From assembly GCA_022414725.1 (NCBI GenBank), contig CM039466.1, positions 37,184,517 through 37,248,516 on the forward strand: a DNA stretch of 64,000 bases, given 5' to 3'. Below the pieces are notes generated by a model that had not been told where the DNA came from, searched no databases, and worked only from the letters and a program-made list of their open reading frames with translations. The stretch's first letter is position 1, and each line of letters begins with the position of its first letter. The translations under genes were made by a program, and so were the position numbers. Below, in pieces: positions 1 to 14,200 of the stretch. Source of the stretch: Microglena sp. YARC (taxonomy: Eukaryota > Chlorophyta > Chlorophyceae > Chlamydomonadales > Chlamydomonadaceae).

Positions 1-410
1 AACGTACGGGTATAAACGTATACAAACGTATGAGTTGTACTTCGAAAAGTTCCCGGCACTTCACTTTCTTGGTTTTCATTCAATTTATCATTTATATGAT
101 ATATGGCTTGTGTGGTTGCAATGGCTCGGCTAGTGATGCAGATGATAGTGATGCAGGTGGCCCATCATGGGACAGCGAGAATAAATAAATGGTACGTCTT
201 CTATCGATGCGTGAGGTTTAGGGGGGCCAACACGTTTCATTCAATTTATCATTTTAGATATGGCGTATCGGAACGCTATTGACCTCCTCTATCACAATAT
301 GCAATACAAAAAACCTTTCACGCATACCATTTTGTTTAAATGTGGCCTAAATTTTATTTAGATAACCAGGACGACACACATATCAGAGCGCCACGTAGCC
401 TTCCATTCCA

Positions 411-592
411 GAAGCTGTGCCCCTATGTGTGCTTGAAGGATTGATGGTACAAGCCCCACACACGTAATCTAGAGGTCGGCAGTTCGAATCTTCCTCGGAC
501 CAAAAAATACTTTTTCTGAAAATCGCACTTTTACACACCACGAACCAAGCTGTGCTCCTATGTGTGCTTGAAGGATTGATGGTACAAGCCTA
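411..592. repeat. Short duplicated segment with a B-box-like motif
   Basis: A segment of about 45 bp (from tgtgctcctatgtgtgcttg) occurs at 411-455 and again at 547-592. Between them, at about 478-507, lies a stretch resembling the 3' half of a tRNA (GTTCGAATC, then TCGGACC). No matching 5' acceptor strand is visible, so this is at most a tRNA-derived fragment. The rest of 1-760 shows no coding signal. Confidence 0.4.
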
Positions 593-763
593 GGGCAATG
601 TGAACATGGACAATAGTGCAATATAGTTGTACACTTATATTATTATATTGTAGTATTGTTGGCACTGAATGGCTCCCTTGGATTGGCACCACGCTTCTTG
701 GTCGACGCGCTTTCTGGTTGTGATTTCTTTTTCTGAGAATTGGGCAGCCTTACCTTGCCAGAG

Positions 764-925
764 ATTTTTGGCGGAGCCCCCTCTTCAAGGGGGCGGGAGC
801 CCCCATGTTTACCCATTTGTCCGTCCGACCGAAAAAATTATTGAAGCCTGACACGTCATCCAACGGTCGCGTAACTAACTCGCTTCTGTCAGCTCCATCG
901 TTGCCAACACACTCCGCCAATTTTT
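764..925. mobile_element. Dispersed 'GGCGGAG' element, copy 1
   Basis: About 160 bp bounded by inverted ends ATTTTTGGCGGAG and CTCCGCCAATTTTT. The interior shares long stretches (tttacccatttgtccgtccg, gcctgacacgtca, aactaactcgcttctg) with copies at 31111-31299 and 43299-43522. It looks like a small non-autonomous DNA transposon. No target-site duplication is clear. Confidence 0.6.
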
Positions 926-1034
926 CGCTTGCGACGCTGCATAGGACTTGTTATGAGAGTTGATATGTGACGCCGATGAAATTAGCAACGTGGCAATACC
1001 TGCAAACCCATGAAAATGTCATACCCCAGAATTG

Positions 1035-1165
1035 CAGCAAATGCCGTTTGTATACAAATCCGTTTGTATAATTGCAGCAAATATATATCCGTTTGTATAC
1101 AAATGCCGTTTGTATACATTTATATGCATACGTTTGTACGTTCATATACGGCATATACAAATACA
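1035..1165. repeat. GTTTGTATAC-type degenerate repeat
   Basis: Repeated variants of gccgtttgtatacaaat and related words, with a weaker trace at 1-35. It fills the space just downstream of the donor of exon A15. No gene is seen here. Confidence 0.6.
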
Positions 1166-1202
1166 AAATAAAGATGCAAGTTTGCTTCTTTATGAGACTT
1201 AC

Positions 1203-1314
1203 GAGAGCATCACTGCCTGCACGTCCTCCTTGCTTGGAGCGATGTTGCTAAAGCGTTGAGTGGTGTCCCATTTGGGGAGATCTTCACTTCCTACTCTGCC
1301 CGCCGCGTCAGCGC
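1203..1314 (-). CDS. Gene A exon 15 (last exon in window)
   Basis: Acceptor GATGATGCAG before 1314 and a consensus donor GTAAGT after 1203. The exon opens with two bases that complete the Gly codon left by exon A14, then reads GRVGSEDLPKWDTTQRF and ends SKEDVQAVMLS with two bases over. The gene therefore continues left of the window or in an exon I cannot see. Function of this tail segment unknown. Confidence 0.7.
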
Positions 1315-3013
1315 CTGCATCATCATGGGTTGGTTGGTTAGTTAGTTGATTCAAGTCCTGTTGGGGGAGATCTTCACTCCCTGTCCTGCCCGCCTCGTCA
1401 GCGCCTGCATCATCATGGGTTGGTTGGTTAGTTAATTGATTCAAGTCCTGTTTGGGGAGATCTTCACTCCCTGTCCTGCCCGCCACGTCAGCGCCTGCAT
1501 CATCACAAATGAGGTAGGGCGGGGTGGGATGAGGTAGGGTGGAGTGAGGTGGGGTAGGGTGATGTAGGGTGAGGTTCGATGAGGTAGGGTGAGGTGGGGA
1601 GATGTAGGACGAGGTCCGGTGCGATGGGGTAAGGTAGGGCGATTAAATTATATATATAATTAAATTATCACTGTAGCACAAACTCAAGGCTCCCAGCTGT
1701 AAAACAACTGTTTGGGGTTCAGTTCATCAGTGTTTTAACTCTTTAAGAGTCGGGGGTTCTACTCCCCCTTAGGTTGTCGTCAACCGCGATGGTAGCTTGT
1801 CCAGTTGAGGTAGGAGACCGCTCCCCACCCGCGTACGACGGGCTCCCTTAACACCACGCCTCACCAGGCGTTATCATTACCTTTTTCATCAGTGTTTTTA
1901 AGACCCTTCTGGTGTCATGGCTGGGCAAGTCTCTTTATCCTATTCGGCTATCCCTGGACTGTAACAATATTCATTTAGGTGGCAGGTAGCAAGCAAGATC
2001 AGGCAGTGCAACAAGCAGAATAAACAAAGCAGGTGTGCGCCCGAGGTGCTTGTATCAATAGGGCCTGGTAGTCCTGTCTGCAGACGTAGATTACCAGTTC
2101 ACCAACAGACAACGGCCTTAAGGATGATGCCCCACGTATCCTCGGGTTGATGCTGAAGCTTCATGCAAGTGCTAATGCTAACATAATTTTCCCAACCCAA
2201 GCCAGCCCTACTCAACCCAACCCTACCCAAGCCAAAGTTAAGATTTTGGCCGCTTTGGGTGAAAACAACTTTTGACCCCTTAAACTTTTGTACAACTTTA
2301 TTTTTGGCTAAGAAAAATCTTTTATAGTTTGAGGATATGCTCCATTTAAAGCGAAAATGCAGTACGGCAGCTATTTTCTTGCCCACCCCCCTCGTAGAGG
2401 TGTATGTAAGGTTACCTACTACTGAAGACCCGGAGCGAGCATCCAACCTGTGGCCAACGCATGCAAGACACTATCTGATCGTCACCCGTACGTACACACA
2501 CATATACACACACGCACATGCACACACACTCACAGGCACACTCACATACACACACCTGTGGCCAACGCATGAGAGACACTATCTGATCGTCACACGTACG
2601 TACACACACATGCACACACACTCACAGGCACACTCACATACACACACCTGTGGCCAACGCATGAGAGACACTATCTGATCGTCACACGTACGTACACACA
2701 CATGCACACACACTCACAGGCACACTCACATACACACACCTGTGGCCAACGCATGAGAGACACTATCTGATGGCGCAGTGATGGCTACCCACTCGTCCCT
2801 AGCGCCCTCATCCACCTGAAAAGATGAAGTCATCATGGTGTGTGTTAGTGTGTGTGTGTTAGTGTGTGTTAGCATGTGTGCGCTAAATAACTATGTCCCA
2901 AGCGCCCTCATCCACCTGAAGAGAGGCAGTTAATGAGAGCGGTGGGGGGGGGGAGGACAGATAACTATGTCCCTAGCGCCCTCATCCATCTGAAGAGAGG
3001 CAGTCAACATGTG

Positions 3014-3053
<40 letters not shown>

Positions 3054-6000
3054 AGTGTGTGTGTGCTAGTGTGTGTGTTAGTGTGTGTGAGTTTGTGTGT
3101 CTGTGTAAGGTGGTGGTGATGATGATGGTGGTGGTGGTGGTGGTGGTGGTGGTGGTGGTGGTGGTGGTGGTGCATCTCATCAGATGGATGAGAATGGCGC
3201 CAGAGACATTTGTCATCTATCAGATTAGGGGGTTAGTGTGTGAGAGTGTTAGTGTGTGTTTTGTGTGCCATGTGTCAGTCTGTGTGTGAGAGTGTTAGTG
3301 TTTGTGTGTTTGTGTGTTAGTGCTTGGGTGTTGGTGCGCCTGTGTGGGGTGGTGGTGATGATGATGGTGGTGGTGGTGGTGGTGGTGAGTCAGAAGATGT
3401 TACGTACCCCTTGTGAGACCCCAGTAGCTAATCTGCTTCCTTCTGTTCATATCAGTTGGAGATGAACATTGGAAGGGGTTGCCCTCCCCCCCCACTCCCC
3501 CCCCCCCCCCCATTACCCCCCCCACACACACACACTACCCCCCCCCCCCCCCCAGCAGGAAGAAGGTACGTACCGCTCTTGAGCCTCCAGTAGCTGATCT
3601 GCTTCTTTTTGTTCATATCAGGTGGAGATGAACATTTGAGGGGTGCCTACCCCCCCCCCCCCCCCCCCCTACCTCCAAGCCAAGGAATGTGGGTTAGCTC
3701 ACTCAAACAGGCCCTTAGCCCCCCCCCCCCCCCCCCCCCAACGCAGAAGAAGGTGCGTACCGCTCTTGAGCCTCCAGTAGCTAATCTGCTTCTTCCCGTT
3801 CATATCAGGTGGAGATGAACATTGGATGGGTGCCCTCCCTCCCCCCCACTCAACCCCCCCATCCCCCCCCCCCCCCTAGCAAAAGAAGGTGCGTACCGCT
3901 CTTGAGCCGCCCGTAGCTAATCTGCTTCTTCCGTTCATATTCAGGTGGAGATGAACATTGGAAGTGCCTCTCCCTCCCCCCCCCCCCCCCCCCCAGCAGA
4001 AGAAGGTACATACCGCCCTTGAGCCTCCAGTAGCTGATCTGCTTCTTCTGTTCATATCATGTGGAGATGAGCACTGGAGGGGTGGCCCTCCCCCCCCTCC
4101 GCCCCCCCCCCCCCAGCAAAAGAAGGTAACGTACCGCTCTTGAGCCTCCAGTTGCTGATCTGCTTCTTCTGTTCATATCATGTGGAGATGAGCATTGGAG
4201 GGGTGGGATAGGGACTGAACTGTCGATAGCCCCTGCGGCGTTGTTGCCCTTACTTTGATAGCCACCCAAAACCTGCTAGGGTGGGGAGAGACACATTATC
4301 GTTAGCTGATCATCATCACCCACTACCACACTATCATCATCACCATCATCACCACACCACCATATTCCCCCAGGACTGATCACGCATTTAGATGGTTCTA
4401 AGCGAGGACAATTTTCCCTCCTATATTTTGACCCCGTTTTGGACCCAATTGCCGCCATAGAATATATACAAAACAGTTATGTTTGCCCTGAATGGCCTTA
4501 AAAAGTTATAAAAGCTATAAAAACAGTTTTGTTTGCCCTTAATGGCCCTACAAAGTTATAAAAGATAAAAAAACATTGTCCCTGGAGGAGGCTATACCAT
4601 ATAAACTAGGAAAAAAGCCACTTTCAGATTTGAAGAGAATCCTAGTTGCAAGCAGAGGTGGTTGCAAGCAGCTAGGTGGTTGCAAGCAGCTAGGTGGTTG
4701 CAAGTAGAGGTGGTTGCAAGCAGCTAGGTGGTTGCAAGCAGCTAGGTGGTTGCAAGTAGAGGTGGTTGCAAGCAGCTAGGTGGCTGCAAGTAAGAGGTGG
4801 TTGCAAGCAGAGGTGGTTGCAAAGCAGAGGTGTTGCAAGTCGCTAGGAGGTTGCAAGCCGTAGGTGGTTGCAAGCCGCTAGGTGGTTGCAAGCCGCTAGG
4901 TGGTTGCAAGCCACTAGGTGGTTGCAAGCCGCTAGGTGGTTGCAAGCCGCTAGGTGGTTGCAAGACCGCTAGGTGTTGCAAGCCGGCTAGGTGGTTGCAA
5001 GCCGCTAGTGGTTGCAAGCCGCTAGGTGGTTGCAAGCGCTAGGTGGTTGCAAGCCGCTAGGTGGTTGCAGCCGCTAGCAGCTAGGTGGTTGCAAGCCCGC
5101 TAGGTTGGTTGCAAGCCGCTAGGTGGTTGCAAGCCGCTAGGTGGTTGCAAGCAGCTAGGTTGGTTGCAAGCGCTAGGTGGTTGCAAGCCGCTAGTGGTGG
5201 TTGCAAGCCGCTAGGTGGTTGCAAGCAGCTAGGTGGTTGGAAGCCGCTAGGTGGTTGCAAGCCGCTAGGTGGTTGCAAGCAGCTAGGTGGTTTGCAGTTT
5301 GTGGGAGCAGCTAGGTGGTTGCAAGCAGCTAGGTGGTTGCAAGTAGAGGTGGTTGCAAGCAGCTAGGTGGTTGCAAGCAGCTAAGTGGTTGCAAGCAGCT
5401 AGGTGGTTGCATGCAGCTAGGTGGTTGCAAGCAGCTAGGTGGTTGCAAGTAGAGGTGGTTGCAAGTAGAGGTGGTTGCAAGTAGAGGTGCTTGCAAATAG
5501 AGATGGTTGCAAGTAGAGGTGGTTGCAAGCAGAGGTGGTTGCAAGCAGAGGTGGTTGCAAGCAGCTAGGTGGTTGCAAGTAGAGGTGGTTGCAAGTAGCT
5601 AGGTGGCTGCAAGTAGAGGTGGTTGCAAGCAGAGGTGGCTGCAGGTAGAGGTGGTTGCAAGCAGCTAGGTGGTTGCAAGCAGAGGTAGATAGGTAATAGA
5701 TAGTATGCATACAGGCTAGGGGGGATCTCACCATGGGAGGAAGCTCCTGCTGAACGTGCCAAGGTGTGCTGGCTATCTGCAACGCTCTTGTGGCTGCCTA
5801 CGTGGGTCGTCTTTATGCGAGACCCTTCGCATCCTGAGGGGGCTGCAAAGCAACAGATGGCGGTGGGTGTGAGCACATGGGCACCATGGGTCACTGGGGT
5901 GTGTGCACATGGGTCTAATGGGTGTGAGAGCACATGGGCTACATGGGTCACGAGGTGTGAGCACATGGGCACATGGGTCACTGGGTGTGGTGAGACATGG

Positions 6001-8226
6001 GCACATGGGTCACTGGGTGTGTGCACATGGGTCACTGGGTGTGAGCACATGGGCACATGGGTCTCCGGGTGTGAGCACATGGGTCACTGGGTGCGAGCAC
6101 ATGGGCACATGGGTCACTGGGTGTGTGCACATGGGTCAATGGGTGTGAGCACATGGGCACATGGGTCACGAGGTGTGAGCACATGGGCACATGGGTCACT
6201 GGGTGTGAGCACATGGGCACATGGGTCACTGGGTGTGTGCACATGGGTCAATGGGTGTGAGCACATGGGCACACGGGTCTCCGGGTGTGAGCACATGGGT
6301 CACTGGGTGCGAGCACATGGGCACATGGGCGACTGGGTGTGAGCACATGGGTCAATGGGTGTGAGCACATGGGCACATGGGCGACTGGGTGTTAGCACAT
6401 GGGTCACTGGGTGCGAGCACATGGGTCACGAGGTGTGGGCACATGGGCACATGGGTCACTGGGTGTGAGCACATGGGCACATGGGTCATGGGTTGAGCAC
6501 ATGGGCACATGGGTCCACTGGGTGTGAGCCACATGGCACATGGGCGACTGGGTGTTAGCACATGGGTCACAAGGTGTGAGCACATGGGTCACTGGGTGTG
6601 GGCATAGGGGCACATGGGTCACTGTGTGTGAGCACATGGGTCACTGGGTGTGGGCTTAGGGGCACATAGGTCACTGGGTGTGAGCACATGTGTCACTGTG
6701 TGTGGGCTTAGGGGCACATGGGTCACTGTGTGTGGGCACATGGGTCACTGGGTGTGAGCACATGCCATGGGCACATGGGTCACTGGAATAGCCTGAAATA
6801 GCCTGAAACAACATGAAATAGCCTGAAGCAACCTGAAACAACCAGGAATAGCCTGAAACAACCTGAAATAGCCAGAGACAACCTGTAATTGCATACAACA
6901 ACCTGAAATAACCAACAGCAACCTTCAAAAGTCTACAGGAGCCAGGAAATAGACTTATATCATATGTACCCAAGCAGTCAAGGGGCTGTGAACCCTGACA
7001 TGTAATGATATGGGGATATTCGTTCCCTCCTGCAGTTATGAGCTTCTTCATCATGAATGATGGTCAGATCACACACAATTGCCACACAAGTCAAAGGGTT
7101 GCAGAACAACACTCTCCTGAACACATGGCAAATTTTCTGGGGCCCTTTGGCATATTTGGCTGAATTAGTTGTGAACTACGCAGTCAAGGGGCTGTGAACC
7201 CAGACATGTAATGAGAGGGGAATATTCGTCCCCCCCCCCCCCCCCCCTGCAGTAATGAGCTCCTTCATCATGAATTCATGATGGTCAGATCATACCCAAT
7301 TGCCACAAAAGTCATTAGGTTGCATAACAACACTCCCCTGAACACATGGCAACTTTTCTGGGGTGTTATGGCTTTTTTTTGCTAAATAAGTTGTTAGCCT
7401 TGTTTAGCCTTTTAGGGCTGATTTAGTCCGCTATTAGCCCTAATCTTCGAAGCTTATATTTGTCATTGACATCATACTTATATTCCATCCATTTGTTTAC
7501 TCTTTATACATACTCTACATAATATCATACCTCAGAAAAGGAATGTTATTTATCTGAAGAGGGCTGGAAGAGGTAATGATATTAATATCATTCCTTTCGC
7601 ATGTAATAACAATGGATATAGATTGATATAATTGCATTCCTTTCCCATGTATGATCCAGAGGTGTGTGCGTGGAACTAACTACCTCATGTTTATTCCAGA
7701 CACCGCCATCCCATGGATTGGTTTGTATTGGATTGGTTTATTGTATTGGATTGGTTTATTGTATTGGATTGGTTTATTGTATTGGATTGGTTTATTGTAT
7801 AGGATTGGTTTATTGTATTGGATTGATTTATTGTATTGGATTGGTTTATTGTATTGGATTGGTTTATTGTCTTGGATTGGTTTATTGTATTGGATTGGTT
7901 TATTGTATTGGATTGGTTTATTGTATTGGATTGTATTGGTTTATTGTAGTTGGATTGTTATTGTATTGGATTGTTTATTGTATTGGATTGGATTGGTTTG
8001 TTACAGATGGTTTTTTCTGCCCATCTGGGCTGCTCTCCATCTCACAATTCCGCGTCCCCGTGTGAGACCATGGAAACCAGACATGCTCTCCATGAGCACC
8101 CCATCAATGACCTTCTTCAGGTCGGCGGCATTGTCCTCAGCAACATGAGCGGCAGACTAGAACACACCTCATCCCATGTCAGTGTGTGTGTGTTTAGGTT
8201 GTGTGTTTGTGTGTGGTGGTGGTGGT

Positions 8227-8276
<50 letters not shown>

Positions 8277-11200
8277 GTCCCATGTCAAGTGCGTGCGTGT
8301 GTGTGTGAGAGACCTTCTTTCAGGGTCGGCGGCATCGTCTCAGCAAGATGAGCAGCGGACTAGGACACACCCCATCCCATGCCAGGTATGTGTGAGTGTG
8401 TGAGTGCGTGTCTGATCTTTTCAGGTCGACGGCATTTGCCTCGGCAACGTGAGCGGCAGACTAGGACCCCCCCCCCCTGCCCAGCCCCCCCCCGCCCCCC
8501 CCCCCCCATGCAAGTCTGTCATCAACTCCGCCATCCTCTCCTTCCTCTCCTTCTCCCTCCCTTCCCCCCCCCTTCCCACCTCCACCATCCTCCTTCCTCC
8601 CCACACAGACTCTCCCCCCACTCCTCCCTCCTTCTCTCCCTCTACAAGCTCCCCCTCCTATTTTCCTCCCCTCCCTCCCCTCCACAAGCTTTTTTTTTTT
8701 TTTTTTGGTTAAAACACACTGTAGTGGCACTCACCACCGTTTGGTTGTGATGAAGATAAACAAGGCTGAGGGGCATCACCCCCCACCTTTCCTCCCTCGC
8801 CCTTGTCCGCACTGCTTGGGCTTGCCTCCGTCTGGGGTCCTGTGCCTGGGCCCTTATCTGAAGCTATTATAGAGCTGGTGCCTTGATCTATGCCTGGGTT
8901 GGGGTGTAGTGGGGTGGAGGATTGGTTTGGTTTGGTTTGGCTGGTTTGGCTGGTTTGGTTTGGTTGAGTGGGGTTGTGGTGGGTTTTGAGTGAGTGCAGT
9001 GGGTGGATAGGGTTGGGACAGGTTGGGGTGCAGTGGGGTGGAGGATGGGTTTGGTTTGGTTTGGCTGGTTTGGCTGGTTTGGTTTGGTTGAGTGGGGATG
9101 AGTGGGGTTGAGTGGAGTGGAGCGGGTGGATAGGGTTGGGACAGATTGGGGTGTAGTGGGGTGGAGGATGGGTTTGGTTTGGTTTGGCTGGTTTGGCTGG
9201 TTTGGCTGGTTTGGTTTGCTTGAGTGGGGTTGAGTAGGTGGATAGGGTTGGGGCAGGTTGGGGTGGGCCCCCTTGCTTCCCTTCTTTCAAAAGGCTACAA
9301 AAGAGCTGCTGCATTGATGCATGCAGGAACTACATGTTTAGCTTGCCTGGTTGGTATTTGATTGGGTGGGGTTGAATTGGGTGGGCAGTGGAGTGAAGAG
9401 GAGTGGTGTTGGATAGGGTTGGGACAGGTATGGGATGGGGCCTTTCTGTTCCCTCCTGTTAAGGGGCGATGAAAGAGCGGCTGCATTGATGCATGCAGGT
9501 ACCTACATGTTTAGCTTGGTTGGTTGGTTTGATTGGGTCGGGTTGAATTGGGTGCAGTGGAGTGGAGAGGAGTGGGTGGATAGGGTTGGGACAGGTTTGG
9601 GGATAAGGAGCCTTTCTGTTCCCTCCTGTCAAGGGGCGATGAAAGAGCGGCTGCATTGATACATGCAGGTACCTACATGTTTAGCTTGGTTGGTTGGTTT
9701 GATCGGGTCGGGTTGAATTGGGTGTAGTGAAGTGTAGTGTAGTGTTGTGGAGTGGGTGGATAGGGTTGGGACAGGTTGGGGTGGGCCCCCTCCATTCCCT
9801 CCTGTCAAGGGGCTATGAAAAAGCTGCTGCAATGATGCATGCAGGTACCTGCATGTTTAGCTTGGTTAGTTTGGTTTGATTAAGTGGAGTTGAATTGGGT
9901 GTAGTGGAGTGGAGAGGAGTGGGTGGATAGGGTTGGGACAGGTTGGGATGGGGCCTTTCTGTTCCCTCCTGTCAAGGGGCTATGAAAGAGCTGCTGCATT
10001 GATACATGCAGGTACCTACATGTTTAGCTTGGTTGGTTGGTTTGATTGGGTCGAGTTGAATTGGGTGCAGTGGAGTGGAGAGGAGTGGGTGGATAGGGTT
10101 GGGACAGGTTGGGATGGGGCCTTTCTGTTCCCTCCTATCAAGGGGCTATGAAAGAGCTGCTGCATTGATACATGCAGGTACCTACATGTTTAGCTTGGTT
10201 GGTTGGTTTGATTGGGTGGGGTTGAATTGGGTGCAGTGGAGTGGAGAGGAGTGGGTGGATAGGGTAGGTACAGGTTGGGATGGGGCCTTTCTGTTCCCTC
10301 TGTCAAGGTGGCGATGAAAAAAGAGCGGCTGCATTGATACATGCAGGTACTACATGTTTAGCTTGCCTGGTTGGTTTGATTGGGCCAGGTGGGGTTGAAT
10401 TGGGTGCAGTGGAGTGGAGAGGAGTGGGTGGATAGGGTTGGGACAGGTTGGGATGGGGCTTTCTGTTCCTCCTGTCAAGGGCGATGAAAAGAGCTGGTGC
10501 ATTGATACATGCCTGTACCTACAGGTTTGGCTTGGTTTAGGCAGGTTTGGGTTTAGGGTCTGGTGCAGTAGAGTGGAGCGAAGTGAAGTGGGGTGTAGTG
10601 GGTGGGAAAATTTGTTTTGGTTTGGTTAGGTTGGTTTGGACAGGGTTGGGTTGTTTTGGGGTCAATATTGGGGTACTATACGATAAAACTCAAAGCTAAG
10701 AAAGCATACAGACCAGGGTACTACTTCTTGCCAAATTGGTCAACACTTCAAGCGCACAAACGTAAAATTGGTCAGCGCTTTTTAGTGCAAAAAGCGCAAA
10801 AACTGCGCACTGCGCACACAGGGGGGTGAAAAAACTGTGCGAAACGCGCATTGGGGCTCCAAAAGCGAAAAACGAAATCGCGCTGACCGGGCGCGCGTGC
10901 CTTTGTAGTACCCTGATACAGACGTGCATGTCATGACACTCTCTGTTTGGCATATCACCAATGTTCATATGATTTCAAATTGCCGTCCCCCAGTCATGTC
11001 ACACACTGTTTTTATCATTTGACGTTCGTCCGAAAACAAAACGCTAAGCCCAAGTTAGCATACAGGCTTGTATGTCATGCCACACACCGTATTTGTACAT
11101 CACCACCAATGTCCTCGTCTGTTGGCGGGTTGTTGCCCCAACCTTGACTGCCACCACTCCACAGCTGCATTCCAATCAGTTGTAACCGACTGTCTTTCTG

Positions 11201-14200
11201 CAGGGGGGCATAGGTGAGAGAGAACATACTAGTTAAGTAGCGACAAGTTGATACAAGTTGGTACAGGATGCATTCCGATCAGTTGTAACCGACTGTCTTT
11301 CTGCAGGGGGGCACAAGTGAGAGAGGACACAAAATAAGGAGGGGCAGGGGCAGAGATCGGGGGAGAGATAAGTGAGAAAACAATGAAAAGTAGAGACAGG
11401 GGGGAGAGATAAGGGGAGAGGTAAAGTGAATGAGGACAAAAATAAGGAGGGACAGGGGGTAGAGATGCTGGGGGGAGATAAGTGAGAAACAAGTTGAGAC
11501 AGGGGGGAGAGATGAAGTGAAGGACACAAAATGAGACAGGGGGTAGAGATAGGGGGTAGAGATTGATGTAAGGGGAGAGGTAAGTGAATGAGGACAAAAA
11601 TAAGGAGGGACAGGGGGTAGAGATATGGGGGAGAGATAAGTGAGAAAACAATTGAAGTAGAGACAGGGGGGAGAGATAAGGGGAGAGGTAAGTGAATGAG
11701 GACAAAAATAAGGAGGGACAGGGGGTAGAGATATGGGGGAGAGATAAGTGAGAAAACAATTGAAGTTGAGACAGGAGGGAGAGATAAGGGGAGAGGTAAG
11801 TGAATGAGGACAAAAATAAGGAGGGGAACAGGGGGTAGAGAAATGCGGGGGAGAGATAAGTGAGAAAACAATTGAAGTTGAGACAGGGGGGAGAGATAAG
11901 GGAGAGGTAAGTGTGATAAGGAGGACATCTGGGGGAAAATACAGGGGGTAGAGAATATGCGGGGGGAGAGATAAGTGAGAGAAAAACAATTGAAGTTGAG
12001 ACAGGAGGGAGAGATAAGGGGAGAGAGTGCGGGGGAGAAATGAAGAATGACAGGAGGGAGAGGTAATAAGGGATTGAATAAGGAGGGAGAACGGGCGAGG
12101 AGAGATAGAAAACAAGTGAGAGAAAAAAACAATTGAAGTTGAGAAAACAGGACAGGGGAGAGATAAGTGAGAGAAAACATTGAAGTTGAGACAGGAGGAA
12201 GATAACGGAGAGAAAACAATGAAGTGAAGACAAGAGGGAGAGAAAAGAAAAACAAATGATTGCAGAGGGGAATGAGTTGAGACAATTGAAGATGGACACG
12301 AGGGAGAAGATTGACATAAGTGAGGAGCATAGGGAAAACAATCTTGAATTGGGAAACAGGAAGGAGAGATAAGTGAAGAGAAAAACAATTGAAGTTGAGA
12401 CAGGAGGGAGAGATAAGTGAGAGAAACAATTGAAGTTTGAAGACAAGGAGGGAGATAAGTGATGAGAGAAAACAATCTTGAAGTTGAGACAGAGGGAGAG
12501 ATAAGTGAGGTGAGAGGCAAAACAATTGAAGTTGAGACAGGAGGGAGAGATGAGTGAGAGAAAACAATTGAAGTTCATAGTGGAGATTGAAGTCTGAGGA
12601 CCGCTGACGGAGAGAGAGTAACGTGAGAGAAAAACGAATTGAAGTTGAGCATAACAGTGAGGAGCAAGATAAGTAAGTGAGAGAAAACAATTTGGTGCAG
12701 GGAGAGATTAAGTGAGAGAAAACAAGTTGATAGTTGAGACATTGCGAGTTGAGCAAACAAGATAAGTGAGACATGCATAACAATGAAGAAGAAAACAAGA
12801 TTGAGTTAGAGACAGGGGAGAGCAATGAGTAGAGAAAACAAATTGAAGTTGAACGAGAGGGAGAGTAAGTGAGAGAAAAACAAATTGAATGAGACAGGAG
12901 AGAGTAAGTGTAGAGTTGGACAATTGAGAAGTTGAGTGAGAGATAATTGAGTTATGAAGTTGAGACAGAGAAATTGAATGAACGAGGAAGATTAAGTGAG
13001 AGAAAACAATTTTGAAGTTGAGGGAAGAGATGAGAGATTGAAGTTGAGACCAGGAAGGGAGGATAAGTGAGAGAAAAACAAATTGAAGTTGAGAACAAGT
13101 GGAGGGAGAGACAGAAAACATATGAAGTTGAGAGGAGAAGGAGGGAGTGATAAGTGGGAAGAGAAAACGGAATTGAAGTTGAGAAGAGAGGGAGATAAAC
13201 GTAGAGGAGAAAAATATTGAGTGGACAGGAAGGGAGAGAAGTGAGAGAAAACATGAGTTTGCAGACAAGGAGGGAAAGATAAGTGAGAGAAAAACAATTT
13301 GAATTGAAACAGGAGGGAGAGATAAAGATGAGAGAACAATTGAAGTTGAGACAGGAGGGAGAGAACATAAGTGAGAAAAACAATTGAAGTTGAAACAGAG
13401 GGAGAGATTGAGAGAAAACAATTGAAGTTGAGACAGGAGGGAGAGATAAGTGAGAGAAAACATTGAAAGTTGAGACAGGAGGGAAACATTAAGAGAGATA
13501 AGTGAGAGAAAACAATTGAAGTTGAGGACAGGAGGGAGAGATGTGAAGTGAGAGAAAACGTGAGGAGAAAAATTGAAGTTGAGACAGGAGGGAGAGAGAG
13601 TGAGAGAAAAACAATTGAAGTTGAGATCCAAGAAGGGAGAGATAAGTGAGAGAAAAACAATGAAGTTGAGCACAGGAGGAGAGATAAGTGAGAGATAAAC
13701 AATTGAAGTTGAGGACAACGTGACACAAACAAAGTACAAGAGAAAAACAATTGAGATATGAGTGAGGAGAAAATCAAATTGAACGTTAGAGACGGAGGAG
13801 AATAAGTGAGAGCAAAAAATTGAAGGGAGAGATAAGTGAGAGAAAACAATTGAAGTTGAGACAGTGAGAGAGTTGAGAAGGAGAGAGATAATGAGCAGAG
13901 GAGAGATAAATGAAGAAAAAGGCGAGAAGATAAGTGACAGAAAAACAATTGAAGTTGAGACCAGGAGGAGAGATAAGAGAGATAATTGAAACAATTGAAA
14001 AGTTGAGAGGATGAGATACAGGAGAGAAGTGATAAGTGACAAATTAGAGAAAAACAATTGATGTTAGACAGGAAAACAAATTAATTGAGACAGGGAGAGA
14101 TAAGTGAGAGAAAACAATTGAAGTTGAGAGGAGAGATATAGTGAAGGAGAAACAATTGAGGGACAGAGATAAGTGAGAGAAAAAACAAATTGAAGTTGAG

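Noticed and set aside
4742..5782. Cys/Gly/Lys- and Pro-rich open frames
   Set aside because: Products of the 18-bp minisatellite, open on both strands.
5732..5842. Exon between A12 and A13
   Set aside because: It has TTTGCAG and ATG|GTGAGA borders, but only one frame is open, that frame fits neither neighbour, and A12 joins A13 directly in phase. No edge copies flank it.
7651..8148. Hydrophobic IGL repeat protein of 165 codons
   Set aside because: Encoded by the 18-bp intronic minisatellite and then by the antisense of exon A12.
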